Positions 11,901 to 23,747 of a stretch of DNA of 64,000 nucleotides are shown here, one piece after another. This stretch comes from Manihot esculenta (Eukaryota > Streptophyta > Magnoliopsida > Malpighiales > Euphorbiaceae), in the NCBI RefSeq assembly GCF_001659605.2, contig NC_035164.2, forward strand, positions 22,672,500 to 22,736,499. The letters are read 5' to 3'. A program made the translations under genes and the position numbers. The notes beneath the pieces are model-generated. The model saw only the letters and a program-made list of their open reading frames with translations, was not told the DNA's origin and searched no databases. The stretch's first letter is position 1, and the number at the start of each line of letters is the position of its first letter.

Positions 11901-13791
11901 AGATCTAGGGTTTAGTTTGTTTATGTATTGTTTATCAGGTTGGTGTTGATAATCAATGAGGTCTACGTTGGGCTAATTAATACGTCAATGATTGTTTTTG
12001 GTACAACGTATCAATTATTATCAATATGGACAACTCTGTAATTCTATTTTCTCTATTTTTTAAAATTAAAATTCACTTTCAATTAATTTAAATTTATATA
12101 AATAAGTTTATTAAAAAAATCTCTTTTAAATTTAAATTTAAATTAAATCTTTAATTAAATGAGAAGTGATCATGACATTCCATAAATAACTAGAAAATTT
12201 TAAGAATTGCAGCAAAATTTAGGTGATGACTAATACATTATAATTTATGGAATTCCTATGATGGATATATTTTGGAATAATTATTTTTCAATTTTTTTAT
12301 GAATTATAAATATTGCAGCTCCAGAGAAGAGACAACGTGTTCCTTCTGCATATAACAGGTTCATTAAGTAAGTTGAACATCTCTATTTGCATGCACATTA
12401 ATTTTGATTTATTAATTAAGGTCTTAACTCTTTTGGCTCATTAAAGAAAATCACTTTTTCTTTTTCTAGGGAGGAAATTCAAAGGATCAAGGCTAGTAAT
12501 CCTGACATCAGCCACAGGGAAGCTTTTAGCACAGCGGCAAAAAATGTAAGTGTTTGATATAATCAGTCTTTAATTATAAGATTGATCAATAATTATCAAC
12601 TTTTTTAGCAATTAATAACCTAATGTGGTAGCGTCTTCATTATTAGTAAATCATAATCCTACCATTCCCCAAATTCCAATTGTTTTTATTTTGCTAAAAA
12701 CCTGCAAAATAAAAAAATAGCGATGATATTTATTGATTAAATTATGTAAAAAATAGTCACTAAAATAAATATCGACTAGTTATTTATTATTTAATATAAC
12801 GATAATAAAATTATTGATTATTTATCGATAAAAAGTCGTAATTATATTTTAACTTTCTTACGGTGCTATATTTTATTAAAAAAATTATTCTACATTAATG
12901 CATATATTCCCTTATTTATAACAAGAGAAGAGAGAAAATGACATAGGTCTCTTTTCTCTTGACCAAAGTTCTTTAATTTGACTCTTAATATGTAGAGAGT
13001 GCAGTTTACATTCATAATGAGTTTATTCGACAATCTAAATTTATAAAATTAATGGATTTTGATTACGGAAGGTATATATATAAAAAAAATTACACTCTTT
13101 TTTATATTATGAAGCAAATATTAGGTTTTTGTGCTACTAATCCGTATGACTTCTTTGCATGTACTATTACTCCTTAGGCATTAGAAAGTAATAACAAACA
13201 ATTTAGCTATCCATTAATATGTAAAATTAGTATATAGAAAATTACCCAAAAGACTTAAAGTGTAAGAAAAAGATATAAATTCATCCCAAGGAGTTAAAAG
13301 AGAATAGCTAAAGAGTACAGAAAAGAGTTTTGAAAATAACTAAAGAGAGAGAAAAGTTTACCTTAATTAGCTCTAACGTGTACTTTGATTATGACTGATT
13401 TTATTACAAATTTTCATGATTGAAAGGAATCATTTCCAATTTGGAGGGATCTGTTTGTTTTATTATTTAATAAGTAACAAAGAAATTGACAGCACAAGAA
13501 CTCTTGAAATTTGTAGCTAGATTCATAGCTTTTATTATTATAACGTACTTATAATGCATGTATAATACATAGATACGAAACTCTGTTAAGAACTGCAAAT
13601 CTGATTCTAATATTTCATGGGATAACTTCAAGAAAACATATGAGTTTCTTTTGCAGTGGGCACATTTTCCTCACATTCACTTTGGGCTGAAGCTGGAGGG
13701 AAACAAGCATGCAAAAGTAGATCACCAGACATTTGCAGGAGAGGGTACTCATAAATCTACTGGATTCTACGATATCAATGGCAGCCTGTGA
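7983..13791 (+). CDS. YAB2: YABBY2-type transcription factor, six exons
   Basis: Joining 7983-8051, 10188-10307, 10899-11034, 12319-12367, 12470-12545 and 13657-13791 gives a complete 194-residue protein, every intron GT-AG. Residues 11-42 hold the YABBY C2C2 zinc finger (C15, C18, C39, C42). Residues 109-160 hold the HMG-like YABBY domain ([20 protein letters not shown] onward). The [12 protein letters not shown] start and the PRMPP linker before the domain point to the YAB2 branch rather than FIL/YAB3, YAB5, CRC or INO. Arabidopsis YAB2 is about ten residues shorter. YABBY proteins are nuclear DNA-binding factors that promote abaxial identity and blade growth in leaves and floral organs. 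The ATG at 7983 gives the family start; a second Met lies two codons in. There is no frame damage. Intron 1 (2.1 kb) and introns 2-5 carry microsatellites but no recognisable transposon. It is the only ordinary gene in the window. Confidence 0.96.
8948..8980. repeat. (TC)n microsatellite in YAB2 intron 1
   Basis: About 14 TC dinucleotides, inside the first intron. Confidence 0.9.
10085..10145. repeat. Compound (AG)n-(TA)n microsatellite before YAB2 exon 2
   Basis: Imperfect AG repeats at about 10086-10120 run into (TA)n at 10125-10145. The tract ends only about 40 bp before the splice acceptor of exon 2, so length changes could affect the branch-point region. Confidence 0.9.
10188..10307 (+). 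CDS. YAB2: YAB2 exon 2
   Basis: Encodes residues 24-63, including VTVRCGHC with the second zinc ligand pair (C39 and C42). Acceptor GGCAG|GTGAGT and donor CCCCAG|GTATAA, both phase 0. It lies 40 bp after a (TA)n microsatellite. Confidence 0.95.
10899..11034 (+). CDS. YAB2: YAB2 exon 3
   Basis: Encodes residues 64-108, the variable Ser/Asp-rich linker ending in PRMPPVR, conserved in YAB2 proteins. Acceptor TTTCAG|CATAAA. The donor CGCC|GTAAGT is followed at once by a (CT)n run. The exon ends one base into codon 109. Confidence 0.93.
12319..12367 (+). CDS. YAB2: YAB2 exon 4
   Basis: A 49 bp exon encoding the start of the YABBY domain ([16 protein letters not shown]). Acceptor TTGCAG|CTCCAG and donor ATTAA|GTAAGT. 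It ends two bases into Lys125. Confidence 0.95.
12470..12545 (+). CDS. YAB2: YAB2 exon 5
   Basis: Encodes [20 protein letters not shown] and on to AAKN (residues 126-150), the helical core of the YABBY domain. Acceptor TTCTAG|GGAGGA and donor AAAAT|GTAAGT, which restores phase 0. Confidence 0.95.
13657..13791 (+). CDS. YAB2: YAB2 exon 6 and stop
   Basis: Encodes residues 151-194. [11 protein letters not shown] ends the YABBY domain, then comes a YAB2-like tail ([10 protein letters not shown] ... [11 protein letters not shown]) and TGA at 13789-13791. Acceptor TTTGCAG|TGGGCA. Confidence 0.95.
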   Translation, partial: WAHFPHIHFGLKLEGNKHAKVDHQTFAGEGTHKSTGFYDINGSL

Positions 13792-14929
13792 GTTAGGAAT
13801 GATAGAATTATCAAGTTTTATTTATGTATAATAATAATAACAACAATAATAATAATTAAAACAATAACAATTGTAATTTGAGGCTGAAACGAAGGTGATC
13901 TCATGGTATCCTATAACCAAATAGGAAGCCCTCTTGAAAGCCTCACCAACTTTATTTTCGTTTTTCTTCTTTACTTTTTTTTTCAGTAATATTATATGAA
14001 AAAATGTATTGAGTGTGTGTTTTGCCTTTCCTTACACTCTAAGAAGTGGATGCTATTCTAGTGATTAATGCATTTCTGTTTGAAACTTTACATTCTTCAA
14101 GTAAACAAGTTCCTAATCTCTCTCTCTTTCTCTCTCTCTCCCTCCACCATTCTAGACAAGATCTACGTGGCTGTCCATTTTGTCCTCTGTCAACTAGAGA
14201 GAGGACCACTTAACCAATACGACATTGGATGATGCAGTGTTTCACACAAAGTATCATGAGTTCTCCCTTTCTGGGGTTTATTACATGCAACCTTATTTAT
14301 AAATTTTACATTAATTTAGACTTGCACCGTATATAAGCAGATGGGGGACTATTGACATTTGATGCTGCTCTTTCACGTGCCAACTGTCGATATATTCAAG
14401 ACATTAGACTATATGTGATATATTATGCTCTAAATGACTTCTCTATATATATTATTAAGAGACTACGAATTTACGTTTGAGAGTTTACTCAGAATTTAAG
14501 ATTTTACAATCTTTACAACTTCAATAATATTGAGTAAAAGTCTAGTTAGAGTAAAATTGTCCGAGAAAAAATAAAAACATAGGAATCATACGCAACACAT
14601 ACAGGAAATATGTTAAGGTATATAATATTACAAAAGGAACTATTTATTTATATTTATATTTGAACTCGATTCAGATATTAAAATTTATAAAATGAATTCT
14701 CTAGCACTAACAGATTTAGTTTTGTGGTAAGTGGATCTCATTAAATCCAAAAAATTTTAAATTTTACTCTCCATTCATATTTAAAAAAAAAAAATCTCAA
14801 TAATATAATTATAAATTGTAATACTGTTTAATGACAAGTAAATCGTACGTACGTTGTATAAATTGTAGAATTACGATAGCTGTCTCCCTAACCCTTCAAC
14901 CTAGCCATAGACAATACTTTCAAACTCAA
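13792..14929. other. YAB2 3' UTR and downstream flank, no further gene seen
   Basis: AT-rich with an (ATA)-type tract at about 13829-13860 and a CT-rich run at 14118-14144. No protein-coding frame is supported. The polyadenylation site of YAB2 should lie in the first few hundred bases but cannot be placed from sequence alone. Confidence 0.4.
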
Positions 14930-15390
14930 GAGCTGTTGCCAAGTATCGAGGTCAAAGCAGAGGGCTATGGCAGAATGTGATTCTCAGGTAGCCATCTTGT
15001 GGGACTTGTCTAGAGCTAAGACATGCCTCGACACATAATTCCGTTATGAATCTATCCAAGTTATTTCCTGCTTTCTGTAGTTGTCATACCTTGAGGGAAG
15101 GGAATTGGACAGCAAAAACTTTGGCAAAGCAATGTCTCTTTAGAGAAGAAAATTTCATGGGTGGCTGTATTGAGTATTTTTTGTGGGAGCTGGCGTGTTT
15201 TGTTTGCTGGATTTGTACTGTTATTGTTTGATTCAGATTGGTTTTATGCTTGTGGGTGAGTGTGTTCACCCTGCTTATTCTTCACTCAGCATGATCATGC
15301 TTAGGTTTACTGTAAGGGGTTGTCTCGGATTTGGTTTTGACACTGTCATGTTAAGTTTTTTCCTGGATATTTAATAAAATTCTCTGTATA
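14930..15390 (+). pseudogene. Probable LINE RNase H-like fragment
   Basis: A decayed stretch with AECDSQVAILWDLSRAKTCL near 14968, and CHTLREGNWTAKTLAKQCLF near 15074-15133 after a frame change. These resemble the end of the RNase H domain carried by plant LINE retrotransposons (ESDS...; HTYREGN..AD.LAK). A TTAATAAAATTC string at about 15371 fits the 3' end of such an element. It is short, broken and possibly wrong. Confidence 0.45.
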
Positions 15391-15615
15391 AATGAAAAAC
15401 TGGTGTAAATAATGGGGCGGAAACTACCCTAGATTTTTCTCACAACCGCGCTAGAAAAAGGAAATCACATTCCCATCCCTCTAGGGTTTGGTGAAGTGTA
15501 GACCTCTCTACCATATAGGGATAGCTCGATAATCAACTTATTAAGCAATGTAATTATTCTATCTACTTACGCCTCAACTAAGGCAAGTAGCGAATTTCAC
15601 TTTATATCACATAAG

Positions 15616-15649
<34 letters not shown>

Positions 15650-17255
15650 AAGTACTGTGCGAATGAATTAACAAGACTTAAGGTTCCCACTTGTCATGCT
15701 GACGTAAATAAAACCCTAGCTATACTTGCCATGTTGAAGAAGATGGTGATCATAATTGCTGAGTTTTCTTTTCCACCGTCGATATAATTGGAAAAAGGGT
15801 CCAAACTCCAGAGTCACGAAGTGGGTGCACAAGACTCAAGAGACAGAAGCCTCATTTTTCGCCTCGTACTGTACAAGAAATGAAGCATGCCTATATAATT
15901 CAAGTAAAAAAAGAAGAAAAGAAAAGGTGTGATTCCTGCAACTAAGCTCATTTGTGTAGCCTAGCATGAATCTTACTGCATAGTAAAAGGCGCAAACGCA
16001 ATGATACCCAGAGGAGATAAAGGGCCGCAAAAAAAGTGAAAATTGCAAAAGAAAAATTTTAAAGAAAAAACCAAGGTGTTATTTGTCTGTTGGGATAGGG
16101 ATAAGAGTACAGAATCTGATATGTCAAATCAAGCAGTTGATCATTTGGAGGCATGTGTGGTGGTGAGAGGAGTGGGTCATCTCTAAAAAAGTTGTTTGCT
16201 TTATGGCTTTAAAAATGTCTAGATCGATCGGCCTGTCATGTCACTTATAAATATATAATCTATATTGGTCTGGGGTTCTCACTGGTGATAATATTAGAAG
16301 GATTGCAGGGAGGATGGGTCAGTGGTGACATAACATCTCCAAGTTGCAAACATCAATGCTGGAGATGCTTTGGATTTCCCCGATCCTTAGGATTTTAGAT
16401 ACAAAATTAATTAATTATATATCTTTCATCATTAACCCCTACCCCACTTCTTATTACTCTTCCATTGTCCTATAATGTGTTTTCTCATCTCGTTTATGTT
16501 GCGATTGGATATGAGAAAATGAAAGTGAAAGAAAAGAAAGGGCTTTTATCAAAGTCGACATGGACAAAAAGAAAATTGATCAGATAAAAGTTAGAGAGCA
16601 AAAAAATTTATTAAACAGGATGAATTTTACCATGTAGGTAAAATTTTAGCTTTGACTAGCCAACAGCAGACTTAATAAAAAAATTAATACTTAAAAATTA
16701 AAGTCGGCCAGCAGAGATTTCTTCCAGTCAACTTTTATGCCTTGTTGTTGGTATAGGCAATGGCAAGGCATTTATAATATAATATAATATAATATAATTT
16801 TACAATAAAATAAAAATATTATGATGTATTAAAATATATTTTTATATTTTTCTTTAATCATTGTAGCATAAACATATTCATTGATTTTTTTCGATTTTAA
16901 AAAATATATTAAAATATTTTTAAATTTTAAAAAATTATACTAATTAGTTATTTTATCAGTTTTAACTGTTAAATATTTTATTATTTAATTTTTATGATAT
17001 AGAATAATTTATTAGTTGTTCCATTAGTTTTATAAAAATATCTATTAATTAGTCCGTTTAAAATTATTTTAGATTTTTTATGATATTTAACAGTTAAAAT
17101 CAATAAAAAGGTTAATTAATTTTTTTAAAATTTTAGAGATATTTTAATATATTTTTCAAAATTGATAATCTAATGAATTTTCTTATAATAGTAAATTTTC
17201 ATTTATAATATAATAAAATATAATTTTTGTAATTGTCTTTATATAATTGATATAA

Positions 17256-17287
<32 letters not shown>

Positions 17288-17298
17288 TGCATAACAAT
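15391..17298. other. AT-rich intergenic flank with microsatellites
   Basis: No coding frame is supported. It contains (CT)n at 15617-15646, a pentameric TATAA-type run at 16772-16799 and (TA)n at 17260-17287. The (TA)n lies right before the presumed start of the Tat element. Confidence 0.5.
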
Positions 17299-17886
17299 TG
17301 TGAGCTGTCACCATAGAATAGGTCCACGTGTCAAGGGTCTGATAAGTGAGGAACATGGTCAAACCCGAGAAAAAGAAGACCCGGACACCTCAATACTCGG
17401 TTCATCACCAAGACTCACCTTCTTCTGGATAGGACGAGTCTCGGCACAAAATTAACATTATCAGACATCATCCAGCGTATCTCCATTATGCCTGTAATTA
17501 TGGAATCACTGACCTATTTGCTTGCGATATCTCTTATTAAGCAAAGGTATATTATTCTCTTACACTAAAATTCTAAGCAATTTATTATGTTCGCCTTATC
17601 TTTCAGTATACTAACTTGAGTATCGGAGTGGTTATCGTGGGCACCCACTAGCTCACGTTCTCTTTCTTGTAGGTCTAAGCCAATCACTACACAGCTCTAT
17701 TCTCTAGCCATATCATTTGGTTCCATTCTCGATAAGATCTATTGAATCCTCTATGTTTATTTATATTAAAACTGATCTCTTGTTCTTTTTCTCTGAAAAA
17801 ATCTCTCTTCCCTATCTCTTGAAATAGCCGGAGTCATACATATTATTTCTAGAGGACCTAATAAGGGCAAAGAAAAAAATAAGCAC
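17299..17886 (+). mobile_element. Probable 5' LTR and leader of Tat element E
   Basis: Begins TGTGAGCTGTCACC. It carries text seen in Tat-type LTRs, such as CTTGAGTATCGGAGTGGTTA near 17614 and GTGGGCACCC near 17637. The protease-like frame starts almost at once afterwards, so gag is missing. LTR borders and primer site could not be fixed. Confidence 0.42.
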
Positions 17887-18353
17887 GTGGCAAAAGGCAT
17901 TCTCTCAGTGAAACAAGAGTCATGGGCCGAGCAAGAGGTAAGATTTGGTCCTGTAAACAAAGCGATTGGATTCTTTCAAAACGATCCATTGGTCGTCAAG
18001 ATCCTCCTAAATAGGTATGAAATAAGGCGAGTATTGGTGGATACATGTAGTTCTGTTAACTTTCTCATCTTAAATATTTTTAATAGTTCTGTTAACTTTC
18101 TCAACTTAAATATTTTTAACAAGTTAGGCTTGGATAAAAATAGTCTTATCACAGTTTCTTATCCGTTAGTAGGATTAGGAGATAAGACCGTGGTAATACT
18201 GAGTATCATTAACCTCCCTTAGTGCTGGGTGATGAAAAATATAAGAGTTGTATGTAGAGTTTGTAGTGGTAGTAATCCCATTTGCGTACAAAGTGATACT
18301 TGGCCGTCCAGTTCTAAACTGTCACGATATTGTTATTAACATGGGTGCTATGT
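17887..18353 (+). pseudogene. Tat element E protease region
   Basis: Encodes a retropepsin-like stretch in a 111-codon frame: NDPLVVKILLNRYEIRRVLV followed by DTCSS where the family has DTGSS, then KLGLD and YPLVGLGDKT. The active-site glycine is replaced by Cys. A direct duplication of about 36 bp repeats SSVNFL.LNIFN. A stop ends the clean frame at 18222 and further Tat pol text runs to the TRIM insertion. Confidence 0.75.
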
Positions 18354-18901
18354 TGTAACACCTCGGGCCAAACTAACCCAAATAATTTTTGGACTTGCTT
18401 TTCACTTGACCCAAAATGATTAAGCCAAGTTATTTAGTAGTATTAAGCTAGGATTTATATATTACCAATTCAATTGGTAATTTTTCGATGTGGGACTCTT
18501 TTCCACATCAAGTAGGCAGCTGAATATCACACTCTACCCCGCTAAATTTACGACGTCCCCATCGCAACTAAATCGGATATAATTGCTAAGTCAGGACTGA
18601 ACCCTCGAGTATTGTAGTTCACTAGTACCTCGAGTTTCACCTTATCTCATACGGGTAGCCCTTTCCTCACAGGTCCACTAGCTCTGTATAATTTTTCTGA
18701 CCCATAATGGCTTTGATACTAATTACAACAGTCCGGCTCAAACTGACTGAAATAACTTTTGGATCTACTTTTCACTTGATCCAAAATGGTTAACCGAAGT
18801 TATTTAGTAGTATTGAGCTAGGATTTATATATTACCAATTCAATTGGTAATTTGCCGATGTGGGACTCTTTCCCACATCAAGCAGGCAACTGAATATCAC
18901 A
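18354..18901 (-). mobile_element. TRIM (terminal-repeat retrotransposon in miniature)
   Basis: A 548 bp element with two direct terminal repeats of about 178 bp (18354-18531 and about 18724-18901), both ending CTGAATATCACA. The internal part is about 190 bp with no protein. GGCTTTGATACTAATT just before the right repeat is a diverged primer binding site (TGGTATCAGAGCC type) on the minus strand. The element is flanked by a perfect 5 bp target-site duplication TATGT (18349-18353 and 18902-18906). It splits the Tat pol. Confidence 0.85.
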
Positions 18902-18906
18902 TATGT

Positions 18907-19255
18907 GTCTTAAGCTACCAACTCCAAGGGGAATACCCATAGTCCAAGGCAATCCGAGGTTGGCCAAAGAATGTTACAGACACCTAGCAAAAAGTCTCAG
19001 AAAAGTAACAATGCTCATCGATTTGTTAGAGAAGCCAAAATCTCATATAAAGTCAGAGCCAGCAGACCTAGTAGAGTAGGTTCAGCTAGATAAAGAAGAA
19101 AAGGTACAATTCGGTACTGCATTAGCTGGTGAAACAAAGGCTCGTTTAAAAGAGCTGCTATAAAGTTGAGTAACTACTTTCACTTAGTCTCCAAAAGATA
19201 TAACAAGGATGAAATCGGCTCTCATTACTCATAAGCTATCTATTGACAAAGCCGT
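18907..19255 (+). pseudogene. Tat element E pol segment before RT
   Basis: Continues the host frame after the TRIM: CLKLPTPRGIPMVQGNPRLA, then a stretch ending in LITHKLSIDKAV. This precedes the RT in Tat elements. Stop codons are present. It is cut at 19255 by Athila element B and resumes at 37744. Confidence 0.7.
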
Positions 19256-20993
19256 TGACTCGCGGTTGTCGAAGTCAGTCAAAAATAACCTTTCCGGTTA
19301 TCAACAATTTTACAACTGCAGATAGTGGTAAAGGATCGAATCCACATAGAATTGAATGCTTATCTATTTTTCCCAACAAGATCAAGAGAATCAACTGAAA
19401 GCACAACTGAAAGCAAGTAACTGAAAGCAGAATAAAAGTAAAGTGTAATAAAGTAAAAAGGGGGGTTTTGAGATTGATTTGACTAACAACTATTGAAAGC
19501 AATTAAATCAGCAAGTAATTAAGATAAAATAGGAAATCAATATGAGAATGGTCTAGTTGAAGATATGGATCCACCTTGGTTGCTTGGATTGATCATTGAA
19601 ACTTATGTTCTCTTGATTGGTTCAATAGATTAGTTATGAAGGTGGAAAACGCTTCTCACCACCATGTCTCTCCTTATGATTAAATCAATTAGGGAACGTC
19701 CTCTAATCAATTACTAATTAACAAATTGCCAAGGAACGTCCTTGGGTCTTAGGCATCAAAACAATTGTCAATTGCATGAAGAAAGAGAGAGATCCAATCC
19801 TAGCTACTCAAAGGCATGAGATGTTACTAGATCATACAATTCCTTAGTTTTTACACCAAGTGTTCTTAGGTCAGAATATTTCCAGCAATTATGGACTAAA
19901 AATATCCCAACTAACAATCAATTAACTTTGCAATCAAGAATTAAGTGGCCAATTTGATCAAAACAACAAAGCAATCTTAGATTCAAGCACACAATTGTAT
20001 GAATATTGAACTAATCAAAGACAAATAGTTTATGTTCAGATCTCACAATCCATAAAACAACCTTAGTTTCAACCAATCTTCAACTAGAATTAAGGGTTTC
20101 AGCCACTCATGGCTAAACCAAAACAGAAAATTAAACAGAAGAAGAGCAAAGAGGAATCGGCGGTGCAGAAGAGAGGTGGAGATCGATGGCCGAATGGGGG
20201 TGATGAATTCTGCCCTTCTTGTCTTCTTAAAACCTTTAAATATGTCTTGAGAGGCTGCCTAGGGTTCCTTGGCTGTCCATGCATCTTTTAGAGGTTGCCC
20301 AAAGTGCCCTTGGTCCAATATGTGCCTTCTATGTGAATGTGTGAAGGGAAAAACGTGGAGCATGTATCAAATTGCAAGGGATGGGCTCTTTGGTCTTTTA
20401 ATTGCTTTCCAAGGTCTTCAAGATGCTGCCCAAGTGTATTCAAGTTGCTGCCCAAGGTGCCTCTTCACATCCCCTTGCCGCCCATTCACAATTAAGGAAG
20501 GTGGAGCCTCCTTTTGCCATTTAAATTTTGAATGTGCAAGGCATGAAGTGGGAAACATGTGATCTTTGGATTTGGCTTCCTTAATAAGCCGGATCTTGAA
20601 ATCGAAAATCTGAATATGAATCTTGGGGATTTGAATTTCAAAATACTTTCCTCATTTGGCTCTCCATATATGGCAGCTTGAGATATGGCTTCTTGAATAA
20701 GGAAAAGGCTACTTGGAGATTTGAAATTTGAATTTCAAATTGCCTTGGCTGAATGTTTTTTCCATATTTACTACTTTCCTTATTTAGAACTTTTCTTATT
20801 TAGCTTCACTTGATTTCAACTTGGCAGGCTTGCTCCCTTTTGCTCCAAATAAGGCAGTTTTAGGGGATTTTCTCCAAAATGTCCTTTTACACCATTTTTT
20901 GCAAAACAATGTGAAGAGTGCTAAATTAAGCAGAAATCATGTGAATAATCATCAATAATATCAAGATAAAAAGGACTAAAGTATGCTCTATCA
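19256..20993 (-). repeat. 3' LTR of Athila B
   Basis: 1738 bp, TGACTCGCGG to GCTCTATCA in plus orientation. It is close to identical to the 5' LTR over most of its length. The 5' LTR carries an extra GGCGGCCGAACTTCCTTGGC near 27101 that is lacking here at about 20190. Confidence 0.9.
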
Positions 20994-22031
20994 AATACCC
21001 CCACACTTAGCCTTTTGCTTGTCCTCAAGCAAATAAACATAGTTAAACAAGCTTTCTTTGCTACTTGATCCTTATTTCCACTTAAGCTCTTACTCAAGAC
21101 ACCTATTTTGAATCATTGCAGTGAAGAATATATGCATGAAGATTACTTACCTTCTTTCCTTGTTTCCCTTTGCTTACCATGGCTAGGATTTATTTTCCTA
21201 AAGAGAGACCATACATGCACATTTTTGTTAAAACTTTTTCTAGCTTTCGGAGTGACTTACCCTTACCTTGAAGTACTTTATTCAGCTTTTTGCACTTTTA
21301 ATTTTTGCTTGAACAAGTCACCAACCTTTTGATGTGAAGGTACATATTTGTGATACCCATCCCCAGTTACTCAGTTGGTCACCTGTCCAAGTGGCTACTA
21401 GCTCTGTTCATAGTCTTTTGACCATTGGAATAGTTTTCAATTTGTGCTTTTGAAGTCTAAGCCTTTGTGAATTTCTTTCTCTCAATGATTTGGGCAAATC
21501 AACACCAATTGCTAAATCAAGTCATGTTAAGTTCATTTACACAACTTTCAATTTATTCTCTCTAATGAGGGTCATCAATATATTTTTCACCATGGCAAAC
21601 TCAAAGATTCAATTCAAAAGGCAATTCTCAAACTTGAATATAACTCACTGCAATTGATTCAACATAAGTTTAAAGAGTCCTCACATCAATGGGGTTATGG
21701 AAAGAAAAGCTCATCCAACATAGTTCATCAGTTTGAGTAGAGCAGAACAAAAAGAAGAAGAAGGTTGTGGTTGTGTGTGTTATTGAAAGCAAAAACTTAA
21801 AAAAAAAAATTTCAACTGTGGCTATTCAGAACAAGCGAATCGCAAAAATGAAACTAAAAGGGAAACATGTGCGCAATACTGAAAGAAAAAGAAGAAGAAG
21901 AGAGAAGGGGGAGGAAGAGAGAGGTATGCACCCCCACACCTAAATCATGCATTGTTCTCAATGTATAAGAAACATAAAAGAACAAAGGAAACTGAGTACT
22001 CCCCTAGGGTGTGGTGCATGGTGTGCGATTT
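20994..22031 (-). other. Athila B 3' untranslated zone and polypurine tract
   Basis: Non-coding. Next to the LTR the minus strand reads AGTGTGGGGGTATT, a fair polypurine tract. The part at 21564-22020 is shared with element A (1-420). No frame here looks coding. Confidence 0.65.
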
Positions 22032-23747
22032 CTATTCAGACCGAGATAGTGGAATTTCTTCCACTACTTGCACTTCTAATCCTTCATAATATGATTTCAG
22101 TCGATGCCCATTTACTTTAAAGATTTTTTCAGTTTCTATGCTTTTGATGTCTACAGCTCCATGGGGGTAGGCGTGTTCCACAATGAATGGTCCAATCCAC
22201 CTAGATCGTAGTTTTTCTGGAAACAATTTCAAATGAGAATCAAAGAGTAGGACTTTTTCACCGACCTCAAATTGTTTTCTGGAAAGATGACTGTCATGGG
22301 AGGCTTTGGTTTTTGCTTTGTAGTTCCAGAAAGTCTCATATGCATCTCGTCTTATTTCCTCTAGCTCTTGCAGTTGCAACTTGCGGTGGTGTCCAGCTTC
22401 CTTTAGGTCCATGTTGCAATTCTTTACAGCCCAATATGCCTTGTGTTCAAGCTCAACTGGAAGGTGACAAGCTTTTCCATAGACCAATCTGTAAGGAGAC
22501 ATACCTATGGGAGTCTTGTAAGCTGTTCGGTAGGCCCATAAAGCATCTTCTAATCTGGCACTCCAATCCTTTCGGTTAGGAGAGACTGTCTTTTCAAGGA
22601 TGGCCTTGATTTCTCTATTGGATACTTCAGCTTGCCCATTTGTCTGAGGGTGGTAGGCTGTGTATGTTCTATGGATCACATTGTGCTTCCTGAGGAGGCT
22701 TTCCACTACCTTGTTGCAGAAATGGGTCCCTCTATCACTGATGATTGCCTTTGGTACTCTATGTCTGGCAAAGATGTGGGTCTTCACAAAGTCAACTACT
22801 GCCTTTGCATCATCAGTTTTTGTTGCCCTAGCTTCCACCCACTTTGATACATAATCTACTGCAAGGATGATGTAGGTGCACCCAAAGGATGGTGGGAATG
22901 GGCCCATGAAGTCTATACCCCAAACATAAAATACCTCACAGACCATGATGGGGTTCTCTGACATTTGATTTCTATTGCTCAAATTTCCAGTCTGTTGACA
23001 CCTAGCACATGATTTGCAAAATAGAAAAGCATCTCAAAAAATAGTGGGCCAAAACAGGCCACTTTCAAGTATTTTATGAGTAGTCTTTCTTGGACCAAAG
23101 TGTCCACCACAACTATATGAATAACAAAAAGTAAGCACAGAAGCTATTTCTTGATCTGGAATACATCTCCTTATCATTTGGTCAGCACAATGTTTCCACA
23201 AATATGGCTCATCCCAAACATAGTATTTGGCATCTTTCTTTATCTTATCCTTGGTGTGCTTTGGCATGTCAGAAGGTAAATTACCTGTGGCCAAGTAGTT
23301 CACCATGTCTGCGTACCATGGTTCATCAGATTGAGCAAGGAAGATTTGTTCAAGGAGGTCGTTCTTACATTCTTCAGATTTTGAAAGGTGTTGCTCTTGG
23401 CTTGGCTGCAATGGAGGTGGCAAAGAACTGGATTCAGAATCTTCCTTTTACGCATGATCTGATTGCAAAGGCGGATTGGAAGAGCTTGCTTGCGTCGGAG
23501 GCTGTGGAGCAAGGTTCGACGGCCGAAAGGAAGTGGAGTTCGGCGGCCGAAAGGCAGTAGAGTTTGGCGGCCGAGAGATCATGGCTTCAGTCTGTGCTGG
23601 GGGCTGAGGTAAAGGATTCGGCGGCCGAAAGGTTTCTGTCTGCGCAAGGCTTTTCTGAGGTGGTGCTACGGAGTTTCCTTCATCCTGCGCTTGCTCGCAA
23701 TTTACCTGTTGGACACTACAGACTGTCTCTTTCAGTTTGGGTTCTTT
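22032..23747 (-). pseudogene. Athila B RPPN-linker and integrase
   Basis: In one minus-strand frame, continuous with Gag-protease, lie a proline-rich linker with four RPPN-type units (about 23632-23515), the HHCC zinc domain (GGHFGPRKT near 23100; CKSC.RC split by a stop) and the integrase core of 22982-22032. The core shows the catalytic acidic residues in [17 protein letters not shown] and the [10 protein letters not shown] helix, and the Athila C terminus ending [16 protein letters not shown] and [13 protein letters not shown]. Three in-frame stops break it: 23748-23750 after protease, 23448-23450 and 23034-23036. RT and RNase H, normally between protease and integrase, are missing. Confidence 0.85.

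Noticed and set aside
15046..15374. Overlapping 60-codon frames as a possible small gene
   Set aside because: Partial likeness to the LINE RNase H end, frame changes and no start context. Listed only as a pseudogene fragment.
20109..20562. Cys-rich frames of 60 and 97 codons in the Athila LTR, repeated at 27200-27493
   Set aside because: Both copies sit in LTRs and are conserved only because the LTRs are. No domain is recognisable.
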